A stretch of DNA of 64,000 nt from Sphingobacterium sp. R2 (GTDB taxonomy: Bacteria > Bacteroidota > Bacteroidia > Sphingobacteriales > Sphingobacteriaceae), in the NCBI RefSeq assembly GCF_040760075.1, contig NZ_CP142884.1:2294001-2358000 (forward strand), given 5' to 3'. The notes under the pieces are model-generated. The model did no database searches and was not told the origin of the DNA. It was given only the letters and a program-made list of their open reading frames with translations. Positions 40,923-49,190 of this stretch are shown here, piece by piece (the stretch's first letter is position 1; the number at the start of each line of letters is the position of its first letter). Made by a program: the position numbers and the translations under genes.

Positions 40923-43199
40923 ATGAGTAAAAAGTGTAATATATTCACCGTTGTTCTACTATTGATGGCACAACTGACGGTGCTAGCCCAGAAAGTGGTT
41001 CGGCATGACCTTTATGTACGGGATACAATTGTCAATTATGCCGGCAAACCAAAACGGGCAATCGCTGTAAACGGACAGATTCCGATGCCTACCCTGACTT
41101 TTACAGAAGGAGATACAGCGGAGATTGTTGTTCACAATGAGTTAAAAGAGAGTACCTCGCTACACTGGCATGGTATATTTTTGCCGAACAAAGAAGACGG
41201 CGTACCGCATTTGACGCAGGAGCCGATAAAACCAAATTCAACTCACACCTATCGCTTTCCGATAATCCAGCACGGTACACATTGGTATCATTCGCATTCC
41301 GGCCTGCAGGAACAGATCGGTATGTATGGTAGTCTTATTCTCAAAAAGCGTGCAGACGATAAGACTTTCCGGAAAGGAATTGATGATTTACCCACGATTC
41401 CCGTCATATTAAGTGAATGGACAAATTACAATCCAGACAATATTCAGCGGATGCTGCATACAGCAAACGATTGGGCCGCGATAAAAAAAGGTTCAACACA
41501 ATCTTACGTTGAAGCTATTCAAGAAGGAAAGTTTAAGACGAAAGTCACGAATGAATGGAAACGTCAGCTTGCGATGGATGTCAGTGATGTTTATTATGAT
41601 AAGGTCTTGATGAACGGAGCTCATTCCACAGATTTAAAGTCGGTGAATGGTAAAGCTTTAAAAGCAGGAGATAAAGTGCGTTTACGAGTTTCCAATGGTG
41701 GTGCTTCGTCTTATTTTTGGCTGCGCTACGCAGGTGGTAAAATTACTGTTGTTGCCAATGATGGGAATGATGTGTTACCGGTGGAGGTTGATCGATTAAT
41801 GATTGCCGTATCGGAGACTTATGATGTCATTGTAACAATCCCAAATGAAGGTACAGCTTATGAATTCATGGCAACAACAGAAGATCGAACACAATCTACA
41901 AGCTATTTTATCGGTAATGGCATCAAACAGTTGATTTCCCCACTTCCCCGTCTTAAATATTTTGAAGGAATGAAGATGATGAACGACATGATGAAGATGA
42001 ATGGCGATCTCAATGACATGGGCATGAAGATGAGTCTGAATCAAATGGATATGAATGTGGTGATGTATCCCGAAATTACAGGTGATGGAAGGAAAAACGA
42101 AGATCACAGCAAACATAGTGGTATGGATCATGGACAAATGAAGATGGAAGAAGATCCTAATCGTTATAATGCCAATTCATTGGGAAATATTGTCACGCTA
42201 AACTATGCGATGTTGGAGTCTCCTCAAGCGACCGAACTGCCTAAAGAAGCGACGATACGAGATCTTAAATTTACGCTTACGGGAAATATGAGTCGTTATG
42301 TATGGAGCATGGACAATAAAATTCTCTCTGAAACGGATAAGATACCTGTAAAAAAGGGAGAGGTATTGCGTATTACCATTTATAACAATTCGATGATGCG
42401 TCATCCCATACATCTACATGGCTTTGACTTTAGACTGTTGAATGGAAAAGGATCAAAAGCACCATTGAAAAATGTGGTGGATATCATGCCAATGGAGACG
42501 GATACGATCGAATTCTTAGCAAATAAAGAAGGTGATTGGTTTTTTCATTGCCACATCCTGTATCACATGATGGCTGGGATGAATCGCGTGTTTGCTGTGG
42601 ATGATTATAAAAACCCCAATCTTCCAGACAAAGCCAAAGCCTACAAGGAATTGCAAATGGAAAGTAATATGACCCATTTTATGGCGCAAAATGATTTTGC
42701 GTCCAATGGAAATGACGGTCAGGCCATGTTTCAGAATGCGCGTTGGCAGCTCGGTTCCGAATGGCGATTAGGGTACAACGATATGCATGGCTATGAGGTG
42801 GAAACCCACCTAGGAAGATACTTTGGGAAGATGCAATGGTTTATGCCATTTGTAGGTTTTGATTATCGTTATCGCCGTATGGGGGAGGATAAACATGAGA
42901 AAAATATTTTTGGACAAGCCAATAAAAAAGATAGTCGCAAAGCTTTGAGTCTAGGTTTTATGTATACTCTACCCATGTTGGTCAACTTTCAGGCGGAGGT
43001 GTATCACGATGGCATTGTCAGATTGCAGCTGATGCGAGAAGATATTCCGATCTCCAGAAGGATCCGTGGTGATTTTATGGTCAATTCAGATCGAGAATAT
43101 ATGATGGGATTAAACTATGTCATCACCAAAAATATGGCTTTTAGAACGCATTATGATAGTGACATGCGTTTTGGTGTGGGCTTGTCATTAAATTATTAA
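40923..43199 (+). CDS. Multicopper oxidase (CopA-like) fused to a CopB-like outer-membrane barrel
   Basis: A 758-residue secreted protein. Residues 24-575 form a three-domain multicopper oxidase. The copper ligands are present: H81-W-H83, HWYHSHSGLQEQ near 121, H494-P-I-H497-L-H499, and the H542-C543-H544 cluster ending H548 with an axial Met. A Met/His-rich linker (about 345-415, e.g. MMNDMMKMNGDLNDMGMKM and HSGMDHGQMKM) resembles CopA copper-binding repeats. Residues about 600-758 switch to alternating beta-strands (WRLGYNDMHGYEVETHLGRY, ending VGLSLNY) like the CopB outer-membrane protein. In Proteobacteria copA and copB are separate genes. Likely role: periplasmic copper oxidation and tolerance. 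Confidence 0.88.
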   Translation: MSKKCNIFTVVLLLMAQLTVLAQKVVRHDLYVRDTIVNYAGKPKRAIAVNGQIPMPTLTFTEGDTAEIVVHNELKESTSLHWHGIFLPNKEDGVPHLTQEPIKPNSTHTYRFPIIQHGTHWYHSHSGLQEQIGMYGSLILKKRADDKTFRKGIDDLPTIPVILSEWTNYNPDNIQRMLHTANDWAAIKKGSTQSYVEAIQEGKFKTKVTNEWKRQLAMDVSDVYYDKVLMNGAHSTDLKSVNGKALKAGDKVRLRVSNGGASSYFWLRYAGGKITVVANDGNDVLPVEVDRLMIAVSETYDVIVTIPNEGTAYEFMATTEDRTQSTSYFIGNGIKQLISPLPRLKYFEGMKMMNDMMKMNGDLNDMGMKMSLNQMDMNVVMYPEITGDGRKNEDHSKHSGMDHGQMKMEEDPNRYNANSLGNIVTLNYAMLESPQATELPKEATIRDLKFTLTGNMSRYVWSMDNKILSETDKIPVKKGEVLRITIYNNSMMRHPIHLHGFDFRLLNGKGSKAPLKNVVDIMPMETDTIEFLANKEGDWFFHCHILYHMMAGMNRVFAVDDYKNPNLPDKAKAYKELQMESNMTHFMAQNDFASNGNDGQAMFQNARWQLGSEWRLGYNDMHGYEVETHLGRYFGKMQWFMPFVGFDYRYRRMGEDKHEKNIFGQANKKDSRKALSLGFMYTLPMLVNFQAEVYHDGIVRLQLMREDIPISRRIRGDFMVNSDREYMMGLNYVITKNMAFRTHYDSDMRFGVGLSLNY

Positions 43200-43270
43200 G
43201 GGGGGTAGATCAGCATAGGCGAAATCGCTAGTGTGGAAGTAGAACGGCTGACTTTTACTAGAAAATAAAA

Positions 43271-43301
43271 AAATGCCAGAAATTATCAATTTCTGGCATT
43301 T
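43271..43301. terminator. Bidirectional terminator between the oxidase gene and fabH
   Basis: Perfect 14-bp arms AAATGCCAGAAATT and AATTTCTGGCATTT around a three-base loop, with A-rich sequence on the left. It can serve both convergent genes. Confidence 0.88.
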
Positions 43302-43341
43302 AATCATAGTGTGAATTTTATGACGACAAAAGTTTTAATAC

Positions 43342-44340
43342 TTAAATCATCCATTTAAATAGGCTGGCTCCCCAAGAGAAACCTGCACCAAAGGCGGTTA
43401 ACATGACTAAATCACCGGTATTTAATTTTTTAATGTTTTGCCAGATACATAATGGAATTGTTGCAGCAATGGTATTTCCTAGGTATTCGATATTACTTAA
43501 CGCCCTGTCTTCTGGTATATTAAGACTACGTCCAACGGCATCAATGATGCGTTGATTGGCCTGATGTGGGATTAACCAATTGATATCTTCAATCTGTAGG
43601 TTGTTCCGTTGCAAAACCGTAGTACACGCATCACTCATAGACTGTACAGCATGCCTGAATACAGTTTTACCATCTTGCTTCAGAAATCTGTTGTCGTTTA
43701 CAGGAAGATTGTTGTCGATTGGATACAAAGAACCGCCGGCTTCAATTTTTAAAAATTCTTTTCCCGCTCCGTTGCTACATAGGTAGGCATCCATAATTCC
43801 ACCTTCTAAAGATGGTTCAAGCCATATCACGCCAGCACCATCCCCAAAAAGAATATTGGTTGAACGGTCTTTTAAATCTACATAGGTACTGATATTATCG
43901 GCGCCAACAACAAGTACGTTTTTGTAACGTCCTGTCTCCACCAAAGCAGCAGCCATATCTAAGGCATATAGAAATCCAGAGCAAGCTGCGTTGACATCAA
44001 ATGCCCAGACATTAGTAAGCCCTAATTTTTCTAAAATGATATTTGCTGTTGCCGGCATAGGCATATCAGGTGTAGAAGTCGCTACAATGAGCGCATCTAC
44101 ATCTTTTAGGTTTTTATGATATTGTTCTGCCAGATCTTTTATAGCATTTACAGCCATATCTGATGTGGCAAGATTCTCTTCTAAAATTCTTCGCTCCTTA
44201 ATACCTGTACGTTTGATAATCCATTCATCGGATGTATCGCAAAACTGTTCTAAATCTGTATTTGATCTCTTATTCGGTGGAATATATCCGCCAATACCGG
44301 TTATTGCGGCATATGGCCTGCTGGGTATTCTCTCCGTCAT
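43342..44340 (-). CDS. fabH: 3-oxoacyl-ACP synthase III (FabH)
   Basis: Beta-ketoacyl-ACP synthase III starts fatty acid synthesis by condensing an acyl-CoA with malonyl-ACP. The 332-residue protein has the Cys-His-Asn triad: Cys120 in VNAACSGFLYA, His in IPHQANQRIIDAV and Asn in LGNTIAATIPL. The opening AAITGIGGYIPPNKRSNTDL is usual for the family. It is a single-gene unit, not next to plsX or other fab genes, so it may be one of several FabH copies in this genome. Confidence 0.95.
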   Translation of the reverse strand: MTERIPSRPYAAITGIGGYIPPNKRSNTDLEQFCDTSDEWIIKRTGIKERRILEENLATSDMAVNAIKDLAEQYHKNLKDVDALIVATSTPDMPMPATANIILEKLGLTNVWAFDVNAACSGFLYALDMAAALVETGRYKNVLVVGADNISTYVDLKDRSTNILFGDGAGVIWLEPSLEGGIMDAYLCSNGAGKEFLKIEAGGSLYPIDNNLPVNDNRFLKQDGKTVFRHAVQSMSDACTTVLQRNNLQIEDINWLIPHQANQRIIDAVGRSLNIPEDRALSNIEYLGNTIAATIPLCIWQNIKKLNTGDLVMLTAFGAGFSWGASLFKWMI

Positions 44341-44971
44341 AAATTAATGTACTCCATTCTCTCTTATTGTATTGCTATTCAATTGCAATAGCTTTGTGCT
44401 TTTTGAGCTGTAAAACTACGGTTAATTTATGCGATTGATAAGTGAAAAAAAAGATTTTTGACAAAATAATTACCTTTTACCAACACTTTTAACTGTTTTT
44501 TACGTATTGCATATACTAATCTTCTAAATGGTTTTAATGAAGCGAAATTAAATGTTGAATATGTTTGCTTTTTCAGAATTTTAATCTAATGTCGTCCGTC
44601 CAAATTGGAAAATGGTCTAGTCGAACGACCCGGTGGAATTGTTTGAATTTAAGATTTGCCTATTCCAACAGTTCGGCAAGAATCGTGATTCCTTCTTTAA
44701 TGAAAAAAGGCGATCTGTTAATATCCACCGTTAAATTCCAAGGTCTAAGCATGAGTCTATTGTATCGGGTAATTGCTCAAATATACAATTGTTCTGCTGG
44801 ATTAAAGTACATTCGATAGATGGCGCATGATCGGTGCCGAGCTATTCTATTTAAGATGAATTGTTTCGTTTATTGTGTTTAACGGCTGGACTAGGAATAA
44901 ATAACCATCTTGGACTAGGAATGAAAGGAGATTTAAGTTGATTTTTGAGTTTTACTAATTCTAAGTCATTC
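44341..44971 (+). other. 630-bp intergenic region without a convincing gene
   Basis: Only a weak + strand frame (ATG 44589 to 44819, 76 residues) is present; its product matches nothing known to me and its composition is rich in Ser, Arg and Asn. A promoter-like TATGTTTG at 44560-44567 precedes it, but no TTG stands at the right distance. The region may hold the fabH promoter and a leader for the aminotransferase gene. I see no RNA gene. Confidence 0.3.
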
Positions 44972-46114
44972 ATGAAACCATTTCCCGTTTTTGAGAAAGT
45001 TGATATTGCGATCGAACGAGCCCTTGGCTCTTTTGTTTACGATAAACAGCAGCAGGCCTATTTAGATCTCTATGGCGGTCATGCCGTTATTTCTGTTGGG
45101 CATAGCCATCCGCATGTTGTTGAGCAAACTATACAACAGATGAAAAAGATCGGATTTTATTCAAATGCAGTTACAAACGATCTTCAGGATCGTCTGGCTG
45201 AACGTCTAGGTAGCGCCTGTGGTTATCCGACCTATGCTGTCTTTTTTAGTAATTCTGGTGCGGAGGCAAACGAAAATGCGCTTAAGTTGGCTTCATTTCA
45301 TACGGGGAGGAGGAAAGTACTGGCGATGTCCAATGCATTTCATGGGAGAACTTCAGCTGCGGTTTCGGCAACGGATATCCCGTCAATTCGTGCACCATTC
45401 AATGAAAGTGAACAATTTGTCTTTACACCTTTCAACGAGATCTCCAGTTTGAAAAAACAATTGGAAACAGAAGAATACTGCGCTGTAATTATTGAACCTA
45501 TTCAAGGCGTTGGGGGCATTCATGAGGCAAGTCCTGATTTCTTGCAAGAAGTGAGATCAATTTGTACAGCAACGGGTACGTTGCTTATTTTGGATGAAAT
45601 TCAATGTGGGTATGGACGTACAGGGCTTTTCTTTGCACATCAGCATGCCGGGATAGAAGCCGATCTGATTACTGTTGCCAAAGGAATTGCCAATGGACTT
45701 CCCATGGGAGCCACGATTATTTCTCCAAAGATAAAGCCTGTGATGGGACAATTAGGGACTACTTTTGGTGGCAGTCAGGTGGTGTGCGCGGCGGCTTTAG
45801 CAGTATTGGATGTTATCCAAAACGAACAATTGATCGGCAATGCGGCTGCAGTGGGTGAATTTTTGTTAACAGAGCTGAAGACAATAGCTGGCGTGAGTGA
45901 GGTGAGAGGCCGAGGCTTGATGATTGGCGTAGAATTTGAAAACGACATTAAACAACTGCGGGAAGAACTGCTGTTTTCTGAAAAGGTTTTTACGGGGTAT
46001 GCCGGACGGTATACGCTACGTTTGTTGCCCCCGTTGTGTTTTACCCGGAACGACGCAGATACTTTTTTGAAGAGTGTGCGGAAGCTTGTACACAAAGTTA
46101 AATCATCCTACTAA
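44972..46114 (+). CDS. Class III PLP aminotransferase (acetylornithine/ornithine type)
   Basis: A 380-residue class III aminotransferase close to N-acetyl- or N-succinylornithine aminotransferase (ArgD type). The start MKPFPVFEKVDIAIERALGS at ATG 44972 is preferred to TTG 44945. Conserved segments are LDLYGGHAVISVGHSHPHVV, FFSNSGAEANENALKLA, LLILDEIQCGYGRTG and the PLP lysine Lys237 in TVAKGIANGLPMG. The exact donor is not certain. The gene is not in an arginine operon here, so it may serve arginine synthesis as a lone copy or lysine/ornithine catabolism. Confidence 0.88.
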   Translation: MKPFPVFEKVDIAIERALGSFVYDKQQQAYLDLYGGHAVISVGHSHPHVVEQTIQQMKKIGFYSNAVTNDLQDRLAERLGSACGYPTYAVFFSNSGAEANENALKLASFHTGRRKVLAMSNAFHGRTSAAVSATDIPSIRAPFNESEQFVFTPFNEISSLKKQLETEEYCAVIIEPIQGVGGIHEASPDFLQEVRSICTATGTLLILDEIQCGYGRTGLFFAHQHAGIEADLITVAKGIANGLPMGATIISPKIKPVMGQLGTTFGGSQVVCAAALAVLDVIQNEQLIGNAAAVGEFLLTELKTIAGVSEVRGRGLMIGVEFENDIKQLREELLFSEKVFTGYAGRYTLRLLPPLCFTRNDADTFLKSVRKLVHKVKSSY

Positions 46115-46249
46115 CGATACATTGATTGATTGATTTTTTAAAAATTTCAGAAGGGAATCCTTAAAATTACCTGTTGCCTTTTGATAAATGTCATAAAAGA
46201 ATTAATTTCAATTCATCGTTTTGATCAATACTAGCTTATATTAAAATTC

Positions 46250-46663
46250 ATGAAAACAATAAAAACTTTGCCAACAGCGGGTTTAGTAAGTATTAAAGAG
46301 GGCAAATTATTATTAGCGTATAGCAACAATAGAAAGGCATGGTATCTGCCAGGTGGGAAGATCGATGTGGGGGAGGAAGTGCTGCAGTCCCTTCGTCGCG
46401 AGATTTTGGAGGAGCTAAATATTAATCTGGACCCGGATAAAATTTCCTATTATTGCCATGTTACAGCCCCGGCATATGGGATTGTTCCGGAGGTGGTCAT
46501 GGAACAGGAGTGTTTTCTGTATCCATTAACAGAGCAGATCGAACCCAGTAATGAGATTGGCGCGGTTCGTTATTTTTCACACCAAGAATACCTGGAAGAG
46601 CCTATCCAGGTCATTGGCGTTTTGCATGTGTTTGACAAGTTGAAGGCTGACGGATTGATTTAA
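46250..46663 (+). CDS. NUDIX hydrolase
   Basis: A 137-residue NUDIX protein that hydrolyses a nucleoside diphosphate linked to another moiety, with Mg2+. The Nudix box is complete and reads GGKIDVGEEVLQSLRREI then LEELNI, with the REIxEE acidic residues that bind metal. The N-terminal strand LVSIKEGKLLLAYSNNRKAW is usual. The substrate (oxidised nucleotide, ADP-ribose or other) cannot be told. It stands alone, convergent with the next gene. Confidence 0.9.
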   Translation: MKTIKTLPTAGLVSIKEGKLLLAYSNNRKAWYLPGGKIDVGEEVLQSLRREILEELNINLDPDKISYYCHVTAPAYGIVPEVVMEQECFLYPLTEQIEPSNEIGAVRYFSHQEYLEEPIQVIGVLHVFDKLKADGLI

Positions 46664-46676
46664 AAACCTGTCGCTA

Positions 46677-47210
46677 CTAGATGCCGTAGCCTTCATTGAG
46701 GCAGGTTACACCTTTTGTGTCTTTTAAAGGAATAATTTTCTGGCTTTTGGTATCCATACGCCATGCCTTGACGATTTTGTCGAAATATTCTTTGCTTTCA
46801 TCGACTTGGCTAATGGCTATAATTTCACTGTTTGGCTTGTCACCTTGCTTGCAGTTGCATAGGCTGAGCTGCTCGTTGGACTTCAGTTTTTCGATATTGA
46901 TGGTATCCAAAATCTTGTATTTGACTTTACCTTTACCTGCTTTTTCATCGGGTAACACTTCCTCTAGAATACAGATGCCATTTTTGGCATTTGTAAAATA
47001 GCCGGCAGCAAAACGATAGTCGCCCTGTGCACGGCTGTCGGTTTCAATAAGCGCGCCAGTTGTGTAGGTATAAGATTTTAATTCAGCAATTTCATTAATC
47101 TCCCTGAATACCTTACCATATAAAGGATTTCGTTGAACATTCGGACTGTTGAAACTGTACCAACAGCAGATTGATAGCAGTGCAAATGAAATAATTAGTG
47201 TATGTTTCAT
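46677..47210 (-). CDS. Secreted hypothetical protein, 177 residues
   Basis: Not recognised. It has an N-terminal hydrophobic segment (about residues 4-17, followed by WYSFNSP), likely a signal peptide or anchor. The mature part is mixed alpha/beta with no repeats and two Cys (LCNCKQGD), plus one near the C-terminus in GVTCLNEGYGI. Codon use is normal, so it appears to be a real gene. It lies between the NUDIX gene and the histidine kinase gene on the opposite strand and gives no functional hint. Confidence 0.7.
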   Translation of the reverse strand: MKHTLIISFALLSICCWYSFNSPNVQRNPLYGKVFREINEIAELKSYTYTTGALIETDSRAQGDYRFAAGYFTNAKNGICILEEVLPDEKAGKGKVKYKILDTINIEKLKSNEQLSLCNCKQGDKPNSEIIAISQVDESKEYFDKIVKAWRMDTKSQKIIPLKDTKGVTCLNEGYGI

Positions 47211-47421
47211 GGCGTAAAATCATTAATTACGGTATTAAGATAATAATTCTCTTTGTTATTTTAATGCATGTTTTAATTAAAACTCTATTTTGGTCGACTA
47301 AATTTTCTAAACGTAATTGGTGGTTCTTTCTATTCTCTGCGGCCTGTTTTTTAAAGAGCCGTTGGGATCGATCGGCATTAATTGATGCATGGTTTCGTTA
47401 AAGTCTATCTTGTGAGGTAGT

Positions 47422-47455
47422 TTGCATACGCTTTAAAATTTTTCACGTATTTTTG
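47422..47455 (+). promoter_or_regulatory. Promoter of the LytS-type kinase gene, abutting its start codon
   Basis: TTG at 47422-47424, 23 bp, then TATTTTTG at 47448-47455. The GTG start codon begins only four bases later at 47460, and an in-frame TGA at 47454-47456 excludes any start further upstream. The transcript would therefore have almost no leader. Confidence 0.6.
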
Positions 47456-47459
47456 AGCC

Positions 47460-48806
47460 GTGAAATTTCGATTTAAAAATAGCGAGCAGAAAAATAGTAT
47501 TATCCTGATTGTCTGTTTGTTGTTGCTGCTGCTGGTAGGGGGAGGACTGCTCGGTATTATCCATCATAAAGTTGATCGTCTTAAGAAAAGAATATTGATT
47601 GATTTTGCTGATGAGAATATGTTGCTTGTCAAGAAGCAGCTAGAATTGCTGCAACAAGATCTGTACCTTTCTGAGAAAAAGATATTGGAACAACCCGTTT
47701 TCGATCCAAAAGAAATTGGGGATTCCTTATTGGTCATTATCCCTGTGGGTCAGGTTGAAGATGTGGGCAACAGGATGCTAACCTTGTTACGCACCCGGAC
47801 AATACATCATCGGCTGTATCATATTTACATGGATATCGAACGGCTGAATTCTTATTTTTCAAAACTCAACTTTGGAAGGCGCGCTTACTTTGAGATCTAT
47901 GACGACCGCGGTATCTGTGTATATTCTCCAGATAATAGGAGGTGGGGACGAAGAAATACCGCAGCATTTTCAAAACAAGGTCAAATTGTCCAGTCTGATT
48001 TTCTTCAGCTTGACGTAATGGTCAATTCATATCCTTCTAACATTCTTTTTGTTGGTGGTGAAATTAAGGTGTATGTTCTGTTGTTGAGCATCGAAGAGGA
48101 AATCCAGGAATTGTTGACTTATAGTATCTTGCTCGGTGTGGGGCTGATGCTGGTGGCTATGGCATTAATCTACTTCAATGTTGTGGAGCGGCGTAAAATT
48201 CAACAATTGAAATTGCTGGCTTTGGAACAGGAAAATGAATATACACAGATGCGTCTTGTGCAATTGAGACAACAGATCAATCCACATTTTTTATTTAATA
48301 CATTTGGTTCACTTCAGTACTTGATCGGAAAAGACGATGAACTGGCCAAGTCTTTTATTGGCAAGATGACTAAAGTCTATCGGAAGATGCTGCGTACCGA
48401 CGAGGCGGAATGGTCTACGCTACGAGAGGAACTGGAATTGGGTAAAGCTTATTTCTTCTTGCAGCAGGTGCGTTTTGGGGCGGCATTAAATGATATGGAT
48501 ATTCAAATTTCAAACGAATTACTAGAAAAAAGGATTCCCCGTTTAGGTTTGCAAATGCTTATTGAGAATGCGATAAAGCATACTCGTATTTCTAAAGATA
48601 GTCCGCTTACTATCCGGTTGATCTACATTCCTGAAAGTAACTTACTGGAGATTAGCAACAACTGGCAGCCCCGGCAGGGGGCAGAGTCGCAAGGCGAGGG
48701 GTACGGGCTCAATTACTTATCATCGATCTATACTTATTATAGAATGTCTGGTTTTCAGTTCGGAATAGAGGGAGGACAATTTATTGTTCGATTACCACTC
48801 GCATAA
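47460..48806 (+). CDS. LytS-type sensor histidine kinase (GTG start)
   Basis: A 448-residue membrane histidine kinase of the His_kinase (LytS/YehU) group. One membrane helix spans about residues 13-35, then a periplasmic sensing region of about 180 residues, a second helix near 218-240, and a cytoplasmic kinase. The phosphorylated His is His276 in LRQQINPHFLFNTFGSLQYL. The ATP-binding part has LQMLIENAIKHT (N box) and GEGYGLNYLSSIY (G box). No REC or HAMP domain is seen. Its partner is most likely the LytTR regulator gene 7.8 kb downstream, with the metalloprotease, SusC and SusD genes lying between. The sensed signal is unknown. Confidence 0.9.
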   Translation: MKFRFKNSEQKNSIILIVCLLLLLLVGGGLLGIIHHKVDRLKKRILIDFADENMLLVKKQLELLQQDLYLSEKKILEQPVFDPKEIGDSLLVIIPVGQVEDVGNRMLTLLRTRTIHHRLYHIYMDIERLNSYFSKLNFGRRAYFEIYDDRGICVYSPDNRRWGRRNTAAFSKQGQIVQSDFLQLDVMVNSYPSNILFVGGEIKVYVLLLSIEEEIQELLTYSILLGVGLMLVAMALIYFNVVERRKIQQLKLLALEQENEYTQMRLVQLRQQINPHFLFNTFGSLQYLIGKDDELAKSFIGKMTKVYRKMLRTDEAEWSTLREELELGKAYFFLQQVRFGAALNDMDIQISNELLEKRIPRLGLQMLIENAIKHTRISKDSPLTIRLIYIPESNLLEISNNWQPRQGAESQGEGYGLNYLSSIYTYYRMSGFQFGIEGGQFIVRLPLA

Positions 48807-48841
48807 TACCTTATATGAGTAATGAAATTGGAGGTGTCTAA

Positions 48842-48891
48842 CGTGTTCACGTTTTTATCGTGCGTGTTCATACCGCTAAACTACGTGTTCA
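48842..48891 (+). repeat. Three direct repeats CGTGTTCA with exact 21-bp spacing
   Basis: CGTGTTCA occurs at 48842-48849, 48863-48870 and 48884-48891, so starts are 21 bp apart each time and gaps are 13 bp. LytTR-domain regulators bind pairs of 9-bp direct repeats with 12-13 bp gaps, so these are candidate binding sites for the local LytTR protein. The repeats match the published consensus only at GTT and the A/T after it. A possible -7 element, TATTTTTA (48917-48924), lies 25 bp downstream. The rest of 48807-49190 has no gene. Confidence 0.7.
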
Positions 48892-48916
48892 TCCCTTTAT
48901 GTATTATTCTCTACAA

Positions 48917-48924
48917 TATTTTTA
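48917..48924 (+). promoter_or_regulatory. Possible -7 element of the metalloprotease-SusCD transcript
   Basis: TATTTTTA differs from TAnnTTTG at one position and lies 25 bp after the last 21-bp-phased repeat. No TTG at -33 is present; the repeats take that place, as expected if an activator is needed. Leader length would be about 260 nt. Confidence 0.3.
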
Positions 48925-49190
48925 ACAAATTTGGCTCTTAATCCAGTGGTTTTAGTTTGTGATCAGCCTAATCTTATCCGACAAGATGTCAAGACCTTTA
49001 TAGCATGCAATTTAGGATAGACTTCATGGAATAGATGCAATTACTTTCTGATACAACTTATCCTTAGCTAATACAAGCTTTGGTTAAACCATGAATATTC
49101 GATTGATATTACATCGATACCAGTGAAAAACAAATAGCGTGCCACGAGCTCATTTATGCCTTTGAAAGCGAGCTTAAAAATAATTATTTG

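Noticed and set aside
42000..42140. Repeated ATGA/ATGG triplets suggesting a DNA repeat
   Set aside because: They are codons of the Met/Asp/Asn-rich linker of the multicopper oxidase, explained by protein composition.
44589..44819. Small + strand frame in the fabH-aminotransferase gap as a real gene
   Set aside because: Composition and lack of any recognisable motif make it doubtful; kept only as part of the intergenic entry.
47198..47401. Small + strand frame of 67 residues with hydrophobic character
   Set aside because: It starts inside the signal peptide region of the opposite-strand gene, and its end overlaps the kinase promoter region; no start signal or family-like features.
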